Position numbers and translations under genes: made by a program
Notes under the pieces: generated by a model
Seen by the model: the letters and a program-made list of their open reading frames with translations, nothing else
Told to the model about the DNA's origin: nothing
Databases searched by the model: none
Part shown: positions 17,001 to 24,368 of the stretch, piece by piece
How positions within the stretch are numbered: position 1 is the first letter of the stretch
Layout of the letters: every line of letters begins with the position of its first letter
DNA from: Candidatus Altimarinota bacterium
GTDB lineage: Bacteria; Patescibacteriota; Minisyncoccia; Phycocordibacterales; UBA5272
DNA: 36,312 bases
Reading direction: 5' to 3'
Assembly: GCA_021734745.1 (NCBI GenBank)
Contig: JAIPIK010000010.1
Span: 1-36,312 of the forward strand

Positions 17001-17212
17001 TCATCTTCTATTTTATCTGTGATTAATTTTTCAGTATCTTCAGCAGAAGCACCACGAAGTACAGTAGAAACTACTCCAACTGGAATTATAACTTCAGGTG
17101 CAGACTCTTTTGGAATATTTAGAAGTGAATATAAACCAGCAAGAGTAAATACCGTCATTAAAAGAAATGTAAATGCTCGTTTTTTTAGGAAAAATATCCA
17201 GAGTGAGTGCAT
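14084..17212 (-). CDS. RND-family efflux pump (AcrB/HAE-type permease)
   Basis: This 1042-residue protein has the duplicated RND layout. TM1 is at about 11-31 and is followed by a large extracytoplasmic loop, TM2-6 cover about 335-490, and the second half repeats the pattern. The TM4 segment reads GILVDSGIVVAEA, so only the first residue of the Asp-Asp proton-relay pair of AcrB is kept. The TM10 equivalent (AGVIINHAIILLDS) lacks the AcrB relay Lys. Proton coupling may therefore resemble other HAE subfamilies. It is the last gene of the MarR / adaptor / pump operon. No outer-membrane channel gene is in the window. The substrate is unknown. Confidence 0.92.
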   Translation of the reverse strand: MHSLWIFFLKKRAFTFLLMTVFTLAGLYSLLNIPKESAPEVIIPVGVVSTVLRGASAEDTEKLITDKIEDEVANVENVDKVTSSSREGISIVTAQFNASADIEKSIQDLKDAVDRAKGELPDDATDPVVMKINFADQPMLIISISQDASPAELTQLGKDLEREIKKVKGVSKVIISGTRDKEVQVVVRKDQLAKYGISINQVVIALQSANASLPIGNITVADIDYPIKFSGSIENAIEVPNITIETGNGAPVYLRDIAFIADGLEAPKNFSRISVNGEPSENALTLSIYKKSGGDVTEIVKKVHEKINDLKSNKLLGAKVVITFDAGKEVKRDLVDLTTVGFETVFLVMLMLFLTIGWRESVVAGLSIPLSFVIAFSGLYLSGNTINFMSLFSLILAIGILVDSGIVVAEAIHTRIKTYGNAEGAAVASIKEYGWPLIAGTMTTVAVFAPLFFLSGIVGKFISSIPFTIIFVLMASIVVALGFVPLLAVLLTKDHKSDFEEMQEEWSLKAQTWYKKFLGEMLGNRQRQNRFLASLGIAFIISLSLPITGLLRVSFFPQDDQSFAFVSIERPQGTPLSQTDLSVREVEELLYNNEHVVSFVTTVGASSALMGNGSSENGKLANITVMLRDKDARKLTSTEIVEVLRKDLSPVTSAEIKVSQGNNGPPTSAPVVIKFLGDDLDQLTESADKAERILQTIDGTLDVTTSLRDDGARFEISIDRAKASQVGLSAVGVAQILRTAVSGVTATTIKKSGADIDIIVKADLNADFVNPEDTIKTTIDSIKGFPIATPNGTILLGSIIRTTISQSRAVINHEDKKRLAEVTSNLTPKGNAIEIVNEFKKHEKELAIPDTVEVKYGGDNEEVNRTFGEMALALLAGMAGMLAILVLEFNSFRYAFYLLLTIPFSLIGVFGGLTITGQALSFSSMLGLIALAGVIINHAIILLDSILHKLDHEEEEIALGHSARTLKDVIVDASAVRLRPIFLTTVTTVVGMIPLAGVSALWGPLAFAIMFGLAFAMVLTLVLIPVFFYRYPGNRYKDLKKE

Positions 17213-17243
17213 AAAGGTAAAATAGAAAAGTGGTTATGTTGTA

Positions 17244-18848
17244 TTATTCTTGTATTGAAACTTTCTGTCCTTCTTTTAATCCTCTAGCATCAAGTACTAT
17301 ATTTAATGACGGGTAAATTCCAGAGGTAATTTCCATCTCATCACCCAAAATTGCCCCGAGGGTAACAGGAATAGCAATGAGTGTAGATGAAGTACTCGTT
17401 GTATATACATAGGCACCATTAGGAGTTATTTTAAGAGCGGAAAGAGGTATGGCAATTGGCCCACTTATTTTTTTATCTTCCAAATGTGTACGTGATACTT
17501 TTATTTGAATGGATTGACCATTGATGAGAGATGAACCTCCTGAAGTAATACCGATACGAACTTCAATTTTTTTTGTTTTCGGGTCTATACCTCCAGCAAT
17601 TCTTGTAATAACACCTTGTATATTAGATGACATGGTAACTTTTCCACCAATGGCAATTCGCTTCACATCTTCTTCGTTTACATAAGTTACCACCTCGAGA
17701 GCCCCATTATTTGAGACAACTGCAACTTTTGTGAACTGAGAGACGTAATCTCCTGTTTGTATTGAGAGGGAGTTCAAAGTACCTGTGATAGGACTTTTTA
17801 TTATTGTTTTATTTAAACGAGAAAGTGCTCCATTGTAAGCACCGTAAGCTTGCTTAACCTGCGCATCTGCTGTAGCTGTACTGCCACCACCATTTTCGGT
17901 GCCTGTAATTGCTTCAGCATTAATACTTGAAGTCAATGAGAGTCTTGTTTCAGTTAACAAACCTATAGTTCCTGATATAGCACTTCTTGTTGCGCCGATA
18001 GTCGCTCTCATTGTTTCAAGAGTAGTTAGTGAGTAGTTATTATCTGGGACAGCTTTTGAATATGCAGTAGCTAAATCATCAAGATAATTTTTAATCATCT
18101 CAACTTCATTTTTAACTGAAGTTAATTCAGTAACAAGATCATTATCAATTGTTAAAGTTCTGTTTCTTGCTCCACGTGCCAAAATACTTGCTTCAATTTT
18201 TTTACGAGTAAATTCAAGAGAGTATATGAGATTTACATCTGGAACCAATGGTTGAAATTTTATATCAGCTCCGCGTGGGTGATAGTAGGAAGAATCTGTT
18301 TTAGTATAAATAATATCATCAACAGTAATATAGGCACTAGATATTGCATTTAATGCTTTTGTTTTTGATTCAATTAAAGAAGAACCAACAGTCCCATTAT
18401 TTATAATAGTAATATCCCTTGCAGCTTTTGCAGATTCATAAGCGCCTTCCGCTTGTTGCACTTGTGCTCTCTCAGCACTATTTTCAAACTCAGCTATAAT
18501 TTGACCAGCATAGACTTTATCACCCAGTTTTTTGTAAACGCGAGTTAACTTGCCTCCACTTTCAGCTAATATTGTTGCTTCGCTAACAGACGTCACTATT
18601 CCTAATAATGGGATAGGGGACTCTTTGTTTATGATTTCACTTACAGTACTCATAAGAACAGTGCGAGGAGTTTTAACCACTTCATCCCCCTCACTATTAT
18701 TTAGAAGCATGCTAATAAGAATAATCGCACCAACACAAATTACTACTGTAAGTATTTTTTGATTTTTAGACAATCTTAAAAACCTATTTCTAAGTTGATA
18801 ATATACAGATTTTACTCGACTGACAATTATTTCAAGATTAGTTTTCAT
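17244..18848 (-). CDS. RND periplasmic adaptor (membrane-fusion protein, HlyD-like)
   Basis: This 534-residue protein has a single N-terminal transmembrane anchor (about 32-49). The first half of a lipoyl-like domain (ESGGKLTRVYKKLGDKVYAG, about 96-115) precedes a long helical hairpin (about 125-340). The second lipoyl half (SPITGTLNSLSIQTGDYV), a beta-barrel and a membrane-proximal domain (IPLSALKITPNGAYVYT) follow. The hairpin insert is longer than in typical AcrA and contains Ser/Thr/Gly-rich stretches. It sits between marR (15-base gap) and the pump gene (31-base gap), so all three are co-transcribed and the product should pair with this pump. Confidence 0.9.
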   Translation of the reverse strand: MKTNLEIIVSRVKSVYYQLRNRFLRLSKNQKILTVVICVGAIILISMLLNNSEGDEVVKTPRTVLMSTVSEIINKESPIPLLGIVTSVSEATILAESGGKLTRVYKKLGDKVYAGQIIAEFENSAERAQVQQAEGAYESAKAARDITIINNGTVGSSLIESKTKALNAISSAYITVDDIIYTKTDSSYYHPRGADIKFQPLVPDVNLIYSLEFTRKKIEASILARGARNRTLTIDNDLVTELTSVKNEVEMIKNYLDDLATAYSKAVPDNNYSLTTLETMRATIGATRSAISGTIGLLTETRLSLTSSINAEAITGTENGGGSTATADAQVKQAYGAYNGALSRLNKTIIKSPITGTLNSLSIQTGDYVSQFTKVAVVSNNGALEVVTYVNEEDVKRIAIGGKVTMSSNIQGVITRIAGGIDPKTKKIEVRIGITSGGSSLINGQSIQIKVSRTHLEDKKISGPIAIPLSALKITPNGAYVYTTSTSSTLIAIPVTLGAILGDEMEITSGIYPSLNIVLDARGLKEGQKVSIQE

Positions 18849-18863
18849 GGTTTTGTAATTAAT

Positions 18864-19334
18864 TTATTTTTTACTAATAAGTCTGGCGAGTACATTATTA
18901 AAGTTTTTTGTTATATTTTTTTTATCCTTTTCAGTGATTGATTCGAATATAGTGACTAACTCGTCATTGATTATTTTTTCAGCTCTTCTAAAAGCAGTAA
19001 TACCTTTTTTTGTTATACTTACGTGATACTTCCTTCTATTTTCATCATTTTCTTTTTTACTAAGATAACCAAGTGATACTAATGTGGTGATATGCCTACT
19101 TATTGTTGCCTCTGTTAATTGTGAATATTTAGCAATTGAAGTCTGAGACAAAGGTGTGCTATTAGAACAATTAAAACCAATTAAAACCATAAATTGAGAA
19201 AATGAAATTGTTTTTTTCTTTGATAGGGTTTGTTCCAAGTGTTTTTGCACAGAAGCATGTAACTGATGAATTGAGTACATAAAACAATTTGAAAAGTTCC
19301 AAGAATCTGTTATTTTGTTAACCTGTGAAGACAT
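18864..19334 (-). CDS. MarR-family repressor of the efflux operon
   Basis: From the chosen start the protein has 156 residues. Flanking dimerisation helices enclose a winged helix (LSQTSIAKYSQLTEATISRH, then LVSLGYLSKKENDENRRKYH), as in MarR. The frame extends upstream to 19463, but those codons would encode a hydrophobic stretch foreign to MarR proteins and lie upstream of the promoter. The ATG at 19334 is 7 bases after a perfect TATAAT, so the mRNA is probably leaderless. As the first gene of the operon it likely represses its own promoter and the adaptor and pump genes. Confidence 0.88.
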   Translation of the reverse strand: MSSQVNKITDSWNFSNCFMYSIHQLHASVQKHLEQTLSKKKTISFSQFMVLIGFNCSNSTPLSQTSIAKYSQLTEATISRHITTLVSLGYLSKKENDENRRKYHVSITKKGITAFRRAEKIINDELVTIFESITEKDKKNITKNFNNVLARLISKK

Positions 19335-19341
19335 AGCTGAT

Positions 19342-19370
19342 ATTATAGTATGTAACGTAATTATTAGCAA
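19342..19370 (-). promoter_or_regulatory. Promoter of the marR-adaptor-pump operon
   Basis: On the minus strand TTGCTA (19370-19365), 17 bases, then TATAAT (19347-19342). The -10 ends 7 bases before the ATG. No long palindrome is obvious, so the MarR site cannot be placed. Confidence 0.65.
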
Positions 19371-19450
19371 GCTAAGAATAGATAATTTCACACTGCTATT
19401 TTTTGAGTAAAATACTGCCAATAAATACAAAAGAATAGAATACGGATAGA

Positions 19451-19476
19451 AAAACACAACCACCAGGTTGTGTTTT
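19451..19476. terminator. Intrinsic terminator
   Basis: AAAACACAACC and GGTTGTGTTTT form a perfect 11-bp stem around ACCA. It lies 8 bases after the stop of the leftward 112-aa gene and upstream of the marR promoter, so it insulates the efflux operon. Confidence 0.8.
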
Positions 19477-19483
19477 TAAAAAA

Positions 19484-19822
19484 TCAAGTTGCATCAACAG
19501 AGGCTATTGATCTTTGATCTTTATCAGATATATATGCATGTGTACCATCCGAAGTTCCTGATCCAAATTCTAATGCTTCTGTAAAATGTACAATAGTCTT
19601 TTCTACTTCACCACCTTCTGTGTCAGTGATAATAACTCTGAACGGTCCATGTTCGTCGATTGTTGTTGGAATATCTTTTAAATTTTTATTTGTCCAAGAT
19701 TTTTTCGGGTCATGTCCCAAAATAGCAGCAATGTCGTCTCTAGTGCTAATAATTAAACCAGTTCTTAATTCTTCAAAATTGAAAAAATTAGCCCTAAAAT
19801 TTATGCGTTGTATAGGATTCAT
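19484..19822 (-). CDS. Small soluble protein of unknown function
   Basis: This 112-residue acidic protein lacks a signal peptide and membrane segments. It contains ISTRDDIAAILGHDPKKSW and a strand-rich part with FRVIITDTEGGEVEKTIVHF. GAGGGAG lies 4 bases before the ATG. The gene has a TTGACA promoter and its own terminator, so it is a self-contained unit divergent from mreB. I recognise no family. Confidence 0.65.
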   Translation of the reverse strand: MNPIQRINFRANFFNFEELRTGLIISTRDDIAAILGHDPKKSWTNKNLKDIPTTIDEHGPFRVIITDTEGGEVEKTIVHFTEALEFGSGTSDGTHAYISDKDQRSIASVDAT

Positions 19823-19874
19823 TGCACTCCCTCATTTACTTGTTAATTAATTTAATCGGAACAAACTATCAATA

Positions 19875-19902
19875 ATACTACTATTATTTCTATATTTGTC
19901 AA
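19875..19902 (-). promoter_or_regulatory. Promoter of the 112-aa gene
   Basis: On the minus strand TTGACA (19902-19897), 16 bases, then TAGTAT (19880-19875). The leader is about 45 bases and contains the GAGGGAG site. Confidence 0.6.
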
Positions 19903-19924
19903 AGAAGATATGAATTTTAAATTA

Positions 19925-19933
19925 TGATAGAAT
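19925..19933 (+). promoter_or_regulatory. Extended -10 promoter of the mre operon, leaderless start
   Basis: TGA plus TAGAAT ends 6 bases before the mreB ATG. No Shine-Dalgarno sequence is present. Confidence 0.55.
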
Positions 19934-19939
19934 ACCCTC

Positions 19940-20989
19940 ATGTTTGAGCGATTTTATCGACAATTTTCTAATGATATCGGTATCGATTTAGGTACTGCTA
20001 ATACTCTCGTATATCTTCGTGGGCGTGGTATTGTGATTAATGAGCCATCTGTTGTAGCACTTAATACAAAAACTGACCGTGTTGTCGCTGTTGGCCTTGA
20101 GGCTAAAAATATGATGGGACGCACTCCACATCATATTCGAATTGTGCGACCACTTGTTGATGGTGTTATTTCTGATTATGAAGTTACTGAAGAGATGCTT
20201 TCATATTTAATTAACAAAGCGAATGATACAGTTAAAAAACTTCTTCGCCCAAGAGTTGTTATCGGTATACCAGTCGGTATTACAAATGTAGAAATGCGTG
20301 CAGTGTATGACGCAGCAAAATCAGCCGGTGCACGTGAAGTATATATTGTTGAAGAGCCAATGGCGGCCGCTATCGGAGTTCATATGCCAATACACGATCC
20401 AGTGGGAAGTATGATGATTGATATTGGTGGAGGGACAACTGACGTTGCTGTCATTGCTTTATCTGGAATAGTTAGATCAAAAAGTGTAAAAATTGCTGGA
20501 GATAAATTAACACAAGATATAATCAGTTATATGCGTGATGAGTTCAAGATGTTGGTGGGAGAAAAAACTGGAGAACATATAAAAGTGAGTCTTGGTTCTG
20601 CTCTTCCTGATGAGAACGGCGAAGAGTTAAGTGTTAAGGGACGTGACTTAGTAACTGGACTTCCTCGTGAAGCAGTTATAACTGATGTTGATATTAGAGA
20701 AGCAATGTATAGTTCAGTATCACAATTGGTTGATGCTATACGTGAAGTTTTAGAGACTACTCCACCTGAGGTTCTTGCAGATATCATGCAAAAAGGAATG
20801 ACTTTATCAGGGGGAGGTTCTCTTATAAGAAATCTTCCACAACTATTAGAAATGCAATTAAAAGTTCCTGTTACAGTTGCGGATGACCCACTCACAGCAG
20901 TGGCGCGAGGTTGTGGAATTATTTTAGAAGATGTTACTTTATATAAAGACGTATTAATACAAGACACTAATGACATATCTTTCAGGTAG
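19940..20989 (+). CDS. mreB: Rod-shape-determining actin homologue MreB
   Basis: This 349-residue protein is full length for MreB. Actin-fold phosphate loops are DLGTANTLVY (about 16-25) and IDIGGGTTDVAVIAL (about 160). Other MreB signatures are NEPSVVAL, EEPMAAAIG and GMTLSGGGSLIRNLP. MreB filaments guide lateral peptidoglycan synthesis together with MreC and PBP2, encoded just downstream. It is the first gene of the elongasome operon and overlaps mreC by 20 bases. The upstream promoter predicts a leaderless message. Confidence 0.97.
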   Translation: MFERFYRQFSNDIGIDLGTANTLVYLRGRGIVINEPSVVALNTKTDRVVAVGLEAKNMMGRTPHHIRIVRPLVDGVISDYEVTEEMLSYLINKANDTVKKLLRPRVVIGIPVGITNVEMRAVYDAAKSAGAREVYIVEEPMAAAIGVHMPIHDPVGSMMIDIGGGTTDVAVIALSGIVRSKSVKIAGDKLTQDIISYMRDEFKMLVGEKTGEHIKVSLGSALPDENGEELSVKGRDLVTGLPREAVITDVDIREAMYSSVSQLVDAIREVLETTPPEVLADIMQKGMTLSGGGSLIRNLPQLLEMQLKVPVTVADDPLTAVARGCGIILEDVTLYKDVLIQDTNDISFR

Positions 20990-21764
20990 AGCAAACAAAA
21001 GAAAAAAAACGTTCGAGTACATTACGTACGGGACTTTTTTTATTGTAGTTATTTTCTTCTGGTCATTTTTTAAGAGCAGTACATATCCGATAGTTGAACC
21101 AGTAGTTATAAAATATAGTTTAGTGAAAAAGTCTTTTAGCGAGTTTCCAGAATTTATTCACACATATGCAACATCAAGAGATGTATTAGTAAAAAGAGAC
21201 AAAGAGCTTGAGGTGGAAATTGAATATCTTGAGAATAAAATTGCTAGTAAAGAGGCTGAGTTAAAAGAGATGGGTTTGGTTCTTGAAGAGACCGGAGGCA
21301 TGTCTCCTGAGACAATTATTGTTATGTACCCGCTCATGCAAGATGTTACTAGATTATATTCAACTATACTTTTATCAAAAGGATATAAAGATGGAGTGGA
21401 GAAGGATGCGTACGTCTATGTTCGAGGACTGCAACCAGTGTGTATTATTAAGGAAGTTTATACATCAACATCATTATGTGAACTTATTTCTAAAGATGGA
21501 GTTGTGACCGAGGCTGTTGTTGGTAATTCTACTTCAACAATAGCAGTTACTCTTACTGGTAGAGGGGGAGGTACATTTCTTGGTAACGTTGCAAGAGATA
21601 CGCCTATTTCAATTGGTGAAGACGTTTATTTGAAAAGTGATCAATCTATGAAATTGGGAACAGTAGTGGATGTTATGCACAATAATCAAGATACTTCATG
21701 GCGGGTATTTGTAAGTGGCTCATACAACCCATTAACATCTTCAATTTTTTATACACACAAATAA
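20970..21764 (+). CDS. mreC: Rod-shape-determining protein MreC
   Basis: This 264-residue protein has one transmembrane segment (about 18-34) and a coiled-coil region with VKRDKELEVEIEYLENKI (about 74-100). The beta-rich C-terminal half is typical of MreC, with TLTGRGGGTFLGNVARD and ISIGEDVYLKSD. It links MreB to the extracytoplasmic synthases. The ATG lies inside the mreB 3' end (20-base overlap), so translation is probably coupled. The 52-residue protein in the mreD position starts 4 bases after its stop. Confidence 0.9.
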   Translation: MTYLSGRANKRKKTFEYITYGTFFIVVIFFWSFFKSSTYPIVEPVVIKYSLVKKSFSEFPEFIHTYATSRDVLVKRDKELEVEIEYLENKIASKEAELKEMGLVLEETGGMSPETIIVMYPLMQDVTRLYSTILLSKGYKDGVEKDAYVYVRGLQPVCIIKEVYTSTSLCELISKDGVVTEAVVGNSTSTIAVTLTGRGGGTFLGNVARDTPISIGEDVYLKSDQSMKLGTVVDVMHNNQDTSWRVFVSGSYNPLTSSIFYTHK

Positions 21765-21768
21765 CGAT

Positions 21769-21927
21769 ATGAATTTAAAGTTTTTAATTATTGCCGTCTC
21801 TGTTCTGCTAGTGCTTATTTTCGACATCACACTAGGAACATCAAAATATCCAATACTTACTTTATCCGTCTGTGTTATAGTACTTTTATATGAATATGTT
21901 TCGCCGTATATCTACAAATCGCGCTAG
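21769..21927 (+). CDS. Miniature membrane protein in the mreD position (52 aa)
   Basis: A 52-codon frame starts 4 bases after the mreC stop and overlaps the start of mrdA by 38 bases. It encodes two hydrophobic segments (MNLKFLIIAVSVLLVLIF and TLSVCVIVLLYEYV) separated by a short polar loop and ends SPYIYKSR. MreD normally has five or six helices and about 160 residues. This protein has the expected position and membrane character but only a third of the length. It may be a reduced MreD, a remnant, or an unrelated small subunit. Its tight packing between mreC and mrdA argues that it is translated. Confidence 0.6.
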   Translation: MNLKFLIIAVSVLLVLIFDITLGTSKYPILTLSVCVIVLLYEYVSPYIYKSR

Positions 21928-23671
21928 AAAGTTTGCTTCACATGAAATAGACCCAGAGGATGTTTTTTTGGATTCTCAGAATTTATCATCGTTAAACATT
22001 GACCAGATGGAGGGGCACTTTGAAAGGCCACTTGGTAAACATGTGTTTTATGTTTTCATTTTTGTTATAGTTTTACTTTTCGGTTCGTATACATACCGCC
22101 TTTTTAGTATGCAAATCATTAATGGTGACACATATGCAAAAAAAGCAGAGAATAATCATTTGAGAAAGTTACCACTTTTTGCATTACGTGGAACTATTGC
22201 TGATAGAAATGGTGAAATGCTCGCATGGAACACACTTGGAAATTATATTTATAAAGATAACAACAGTACAAGTTCAGAAAAAGTTTCTATTGATGATATC
22301 CCTATGCGTGTATATACAGAAGAAGATGGATTTTCACATTTACTTGGTTATGTTAGTTATCCGAAGCGCGACTCTAGCGGAGTTTTTTGGCAAGATGAAT
22401 ATATTGGAAAAGACGGAGTAGAAAAACAATATCAAAGTGTTTTACAGGGAGTTAAGGGTGAAAGAGTGATTGCGATAAATGCATTACATAAAATAGAAGC
22501 ACAGAATGTGGTAGCTTATCCAACGCACGGAACAAATATACAACTTACTGTTGATAAAGGAGTGCAGGCAAAATTATATGAACGTATAGAGGCTCTCGCG
22601 CACAAGGCATCATTCACATCAGGTGCTGGGGTTATTATGGATGTTAAAACTGGAGAAATATTAGCACTTGCTAGTTATCCAGAGTATGACAATAATATGA
22701 TGACAAATGCGAGGTCTAAAGAAGATAATAAACAAATTGGATTGGATTTACTGGATAAGCGTAGAAAATTTTTAGATAGAGCCGTTAGTGGACTTTTTAC
22801 TCCAGGTTCAACAGTAAAACCATTTGTTGCGATCGCAGCTTTAATGGAGGGGGTTATAACTCCCGAGCAGAACATTTATAGTGCCGGACAGCTAGTTATA
22901 AAGAATAAATATGGTGGACCGGATACTATCTTTAAGGATTGGAAGGCTCACGGTTATGTTGATATGAGAAAAGCAATTTCACAATCATCTGATGAATACT
23001 TTTATCAAGTCGGAGGTGGATATAAGGATCAAAAAGGTCTAGGTATAGTAAAAATAAACGAATACGCAAAACTTTTTGGTTTTGACACTATCACTGGAAT
23101 TGATTTACCAGCAGAAGAAAATGGATTAATACCTTCTCCTGAGTGGAAGAAAAAAGTTTTTGATGAAGATTGGCTTGTCGGTAATACATATCATACAGCA
23201 ATTGGTCAGTATGGATTTCAAATTACACCACTTGAACTTGTAAGAGCGGTATCTTCAATTGCAAATGGTGGTTATTTAGTAAGACCACATGTATTAGGTG
23301 GAGTAACAACTGCAAGTACATCGCTAAATCTATCAAAGAAAAACCTGAAAGTAATACAAGAGGGGATGCATATGGTTGTGTATGATGAAGGTGGAACAGG
23401 TAAAGTTCTTGATATAAAAGGTGTGGATATTGCTGCAAAATCTGGAACTGCAGAGCTTGGCGTAAGTAAGCAGTTAGTGAATTCACTTATTACCGGATAT
23501 TTCCCATATGAAAATCCTCGATATGCCTTTGTTGTTGTGATGGAAAAGGGAGATAGGCATAATCCGTATGGTGCAGTATTTGCAGCGCGAGAGACAATTG
23601 AATGGATGCGTGATAATACAGACTATACGAAAGACACATCTATAAAAGGCGAAATTACTGAGAGTTATTAA
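21890..23671 (+). CDS. mrdA: Penicillin-binding protein 2, elongation transpeptidase
   Basis: This 593-residue class B PBP has a cytoplasmic N terminus (about 55 residues), one transmembrane anchor (about 51-70), a dimerisation domain beginning LRGTIADRNGEMLAWN and a transpeptidase domain. The active-site motifs are GSTVKPF (Ser near 307), SSD (about 365) and KSGTAE (about 516); SSD in place of SxN is usual for PBP2. It cross-links peptidoglycan in the elongasome. No rodA lies in the window, so the partner glycosyltransferase must be elsewhere. The start overlaps the 52-aa membrane-protein gene. Confidence 0.93.
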   Translation: MNMFRRISTNRARKFASHEIDPEDVFLDSQNLSSLNIDQMEGHFERPLGKHVFYVFIFVIVLLFGSYTYRLFSMQIINGDTYAKKAENNHLRKLPLFALRGTIADRNGEMLAWNTLGNYIYKDNNSTSSEKVSIDDIPMRVYTEEDGFSHLLGYVSYPKRDSSGVFWQDEYIGKDGVEKQYQSVLQGVKGERVIAINALHKIEAQNVVAYPTHGTNIQLTVDKGVQAKLYERIEALAHKASFTSGAGVIMDVKTGEILALASYPEYDNNMMTNARSKEDNKQIGLDLLDKRRKFLDRAVSGLFTPGSTVKPFVAIAALMEGVITPEQNIYSAGQLVIKNKYGGPDTIFKDWKAHGYVDMRKAISQSSDEYFYQVGGGYKDQKGLGIVKINEYAKLFGFDTITGIDLPAEENGLIPSPEWKKKVFDEDWLVGNTYHTAIGQYGFQITPLELVRAVSSIANGGYLVRPHVLGGVTTASTSLNLSKKNLKVIQEGMHMVVYDEGGTGKVLDIKGVDIAAKSGTAELGVSKQLVNSLITGYFPYENPRYAFVVVMEKGDRHNPYGAVFAARETIEWMRDNTDYTKDTSIKGEITESY

Positions 23672-23706
23672 TAGAGCCTTAAAAGATGGACTGAAAACCA
23701 ATTTTG

Positions 23707-23715
23707 TGATACTAT
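23707..23715 (+). promoter_or_regulatory. Extended -10 promoter of greA
   Basis: TGA plus TACTAT lies 15 bases before the ATG at 23731. The TTG codon at 23716 in the same frame would be at or before the transcription start, so the ATG is preferred. Confidence 0.45.
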
Positions 23716-23730
23716 TTGATAAACAAATTT

Positions 23731-24186
23731 ATGGAATATTTAACACTTGAAAAGAAAACAGAGCTCGAAAATGAGCTTTCGACATTAAAAACCGTTCGTC
23801 GTAAGGAGATTGCAGATGCTCTTGAGTATGCAAAATCCCTTGGTGACTTGTCTGAAAACGCAGAGTATCATCAGGCTCGTGAGGACCAGGCAAACTGTGA
23901 AGACAGAATCGCACACATTGAACAGATTCTTAAGAATGCCGTTATCATGGAAGTTCACACTACAAGTGCTGTAAGTGTAGGGTCAACTGTTACTGTAGTA
24001 AAGAAGGGAAGTAAAGAAGAAAAAACTTTTGCACTTGTTGGAAGTGAAGAGGCGGATTCAGTATCAGGTAAAATCTCAAATGAGTCACCTTTAGGAGAAG
24101 CTATTCTCGGGAAGAAAAAAGGAGATAAAGTAGTTGTTCATGCACCAAAAGGTGATGTGGAATATTCTATTGTCTCAATAGCATAA
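23731..24186 (+). CDS. greA: Transcription elongation factor GreA
   Basis: This 151-residue protein is full length for GreA. The N-terminal coiled coil carries the tip motif GDLSENAEYHQAREDQ (about 38-53), whose acidic residues enter the RNA polymerase secondary channel to stimulate cleavage of backtracked RNA. The C-terminal FKBP-like domain includes ISNESPLGEAILGKKKGD. The start is taken at 23731, at MEYLTLEKK. The gene stands alone, and a hairpin terminator follows within the repeat-flanked gap. Confidence 0.95.
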   Translation: MEYLTLEKKTELENELSTLKTVRRKEIADALEYAKSLGDLSENAEYHQAREDQANCEDRIAHIEQILKNAVIMEVHTTSAVSVGSTVTVVKKGSKEEKTFALVGSEEADSVSGKISNESPLGEAILGKKKGDKVVVHAPKGDVEYSIVSIA

Positions 24187-24193
24187 GCAGGTT

Positions 24194-24349
24194 TTAGATG
24201 TTAGGTGTTAGATTATAGATTTTAGATAAATACAATTGCATCCTACGAATGCGATTGTATTTTTGTAATATCGACGAATGTTAATTCATCTGTTATTATT
24301 ATATATATGATATTTGTGTGCTATGTACTATCCAATGTCTAACATCTAA
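24194..24349. repeat. Inverted repeat flanking the greA-lysS gap
   Basis: TTAGATGTTAG (24194-24204), right after the greA stop, and its exact complement CTAACATCTAA (24339-24349), just before lysS, form a wide inverted pair. Degenerate copies of TTAGAT and TAACATC surround both arms. The greA terminator lies between them. Confidence 0.65.
24229..24261 (+). terminator. greA terminator
   Basis: AATACAATTGCAT and ATGCGATTGTATT form a 13-position stem with one T-G pair and a 7-base loop, followed by TTTT. Confidence 0.85.
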
Positions 24350-24368
24350 TCTTTAACATCTACCCAAT

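Noticed and set aside
19335-19463. N-terminal hydrophobic extension of the MarR regulator
   Set aside because: The TTGCTA-17-TATAAT promoter lies within this stretch, and MarR proteins do not carry such an extension. The protein starts at 19334.
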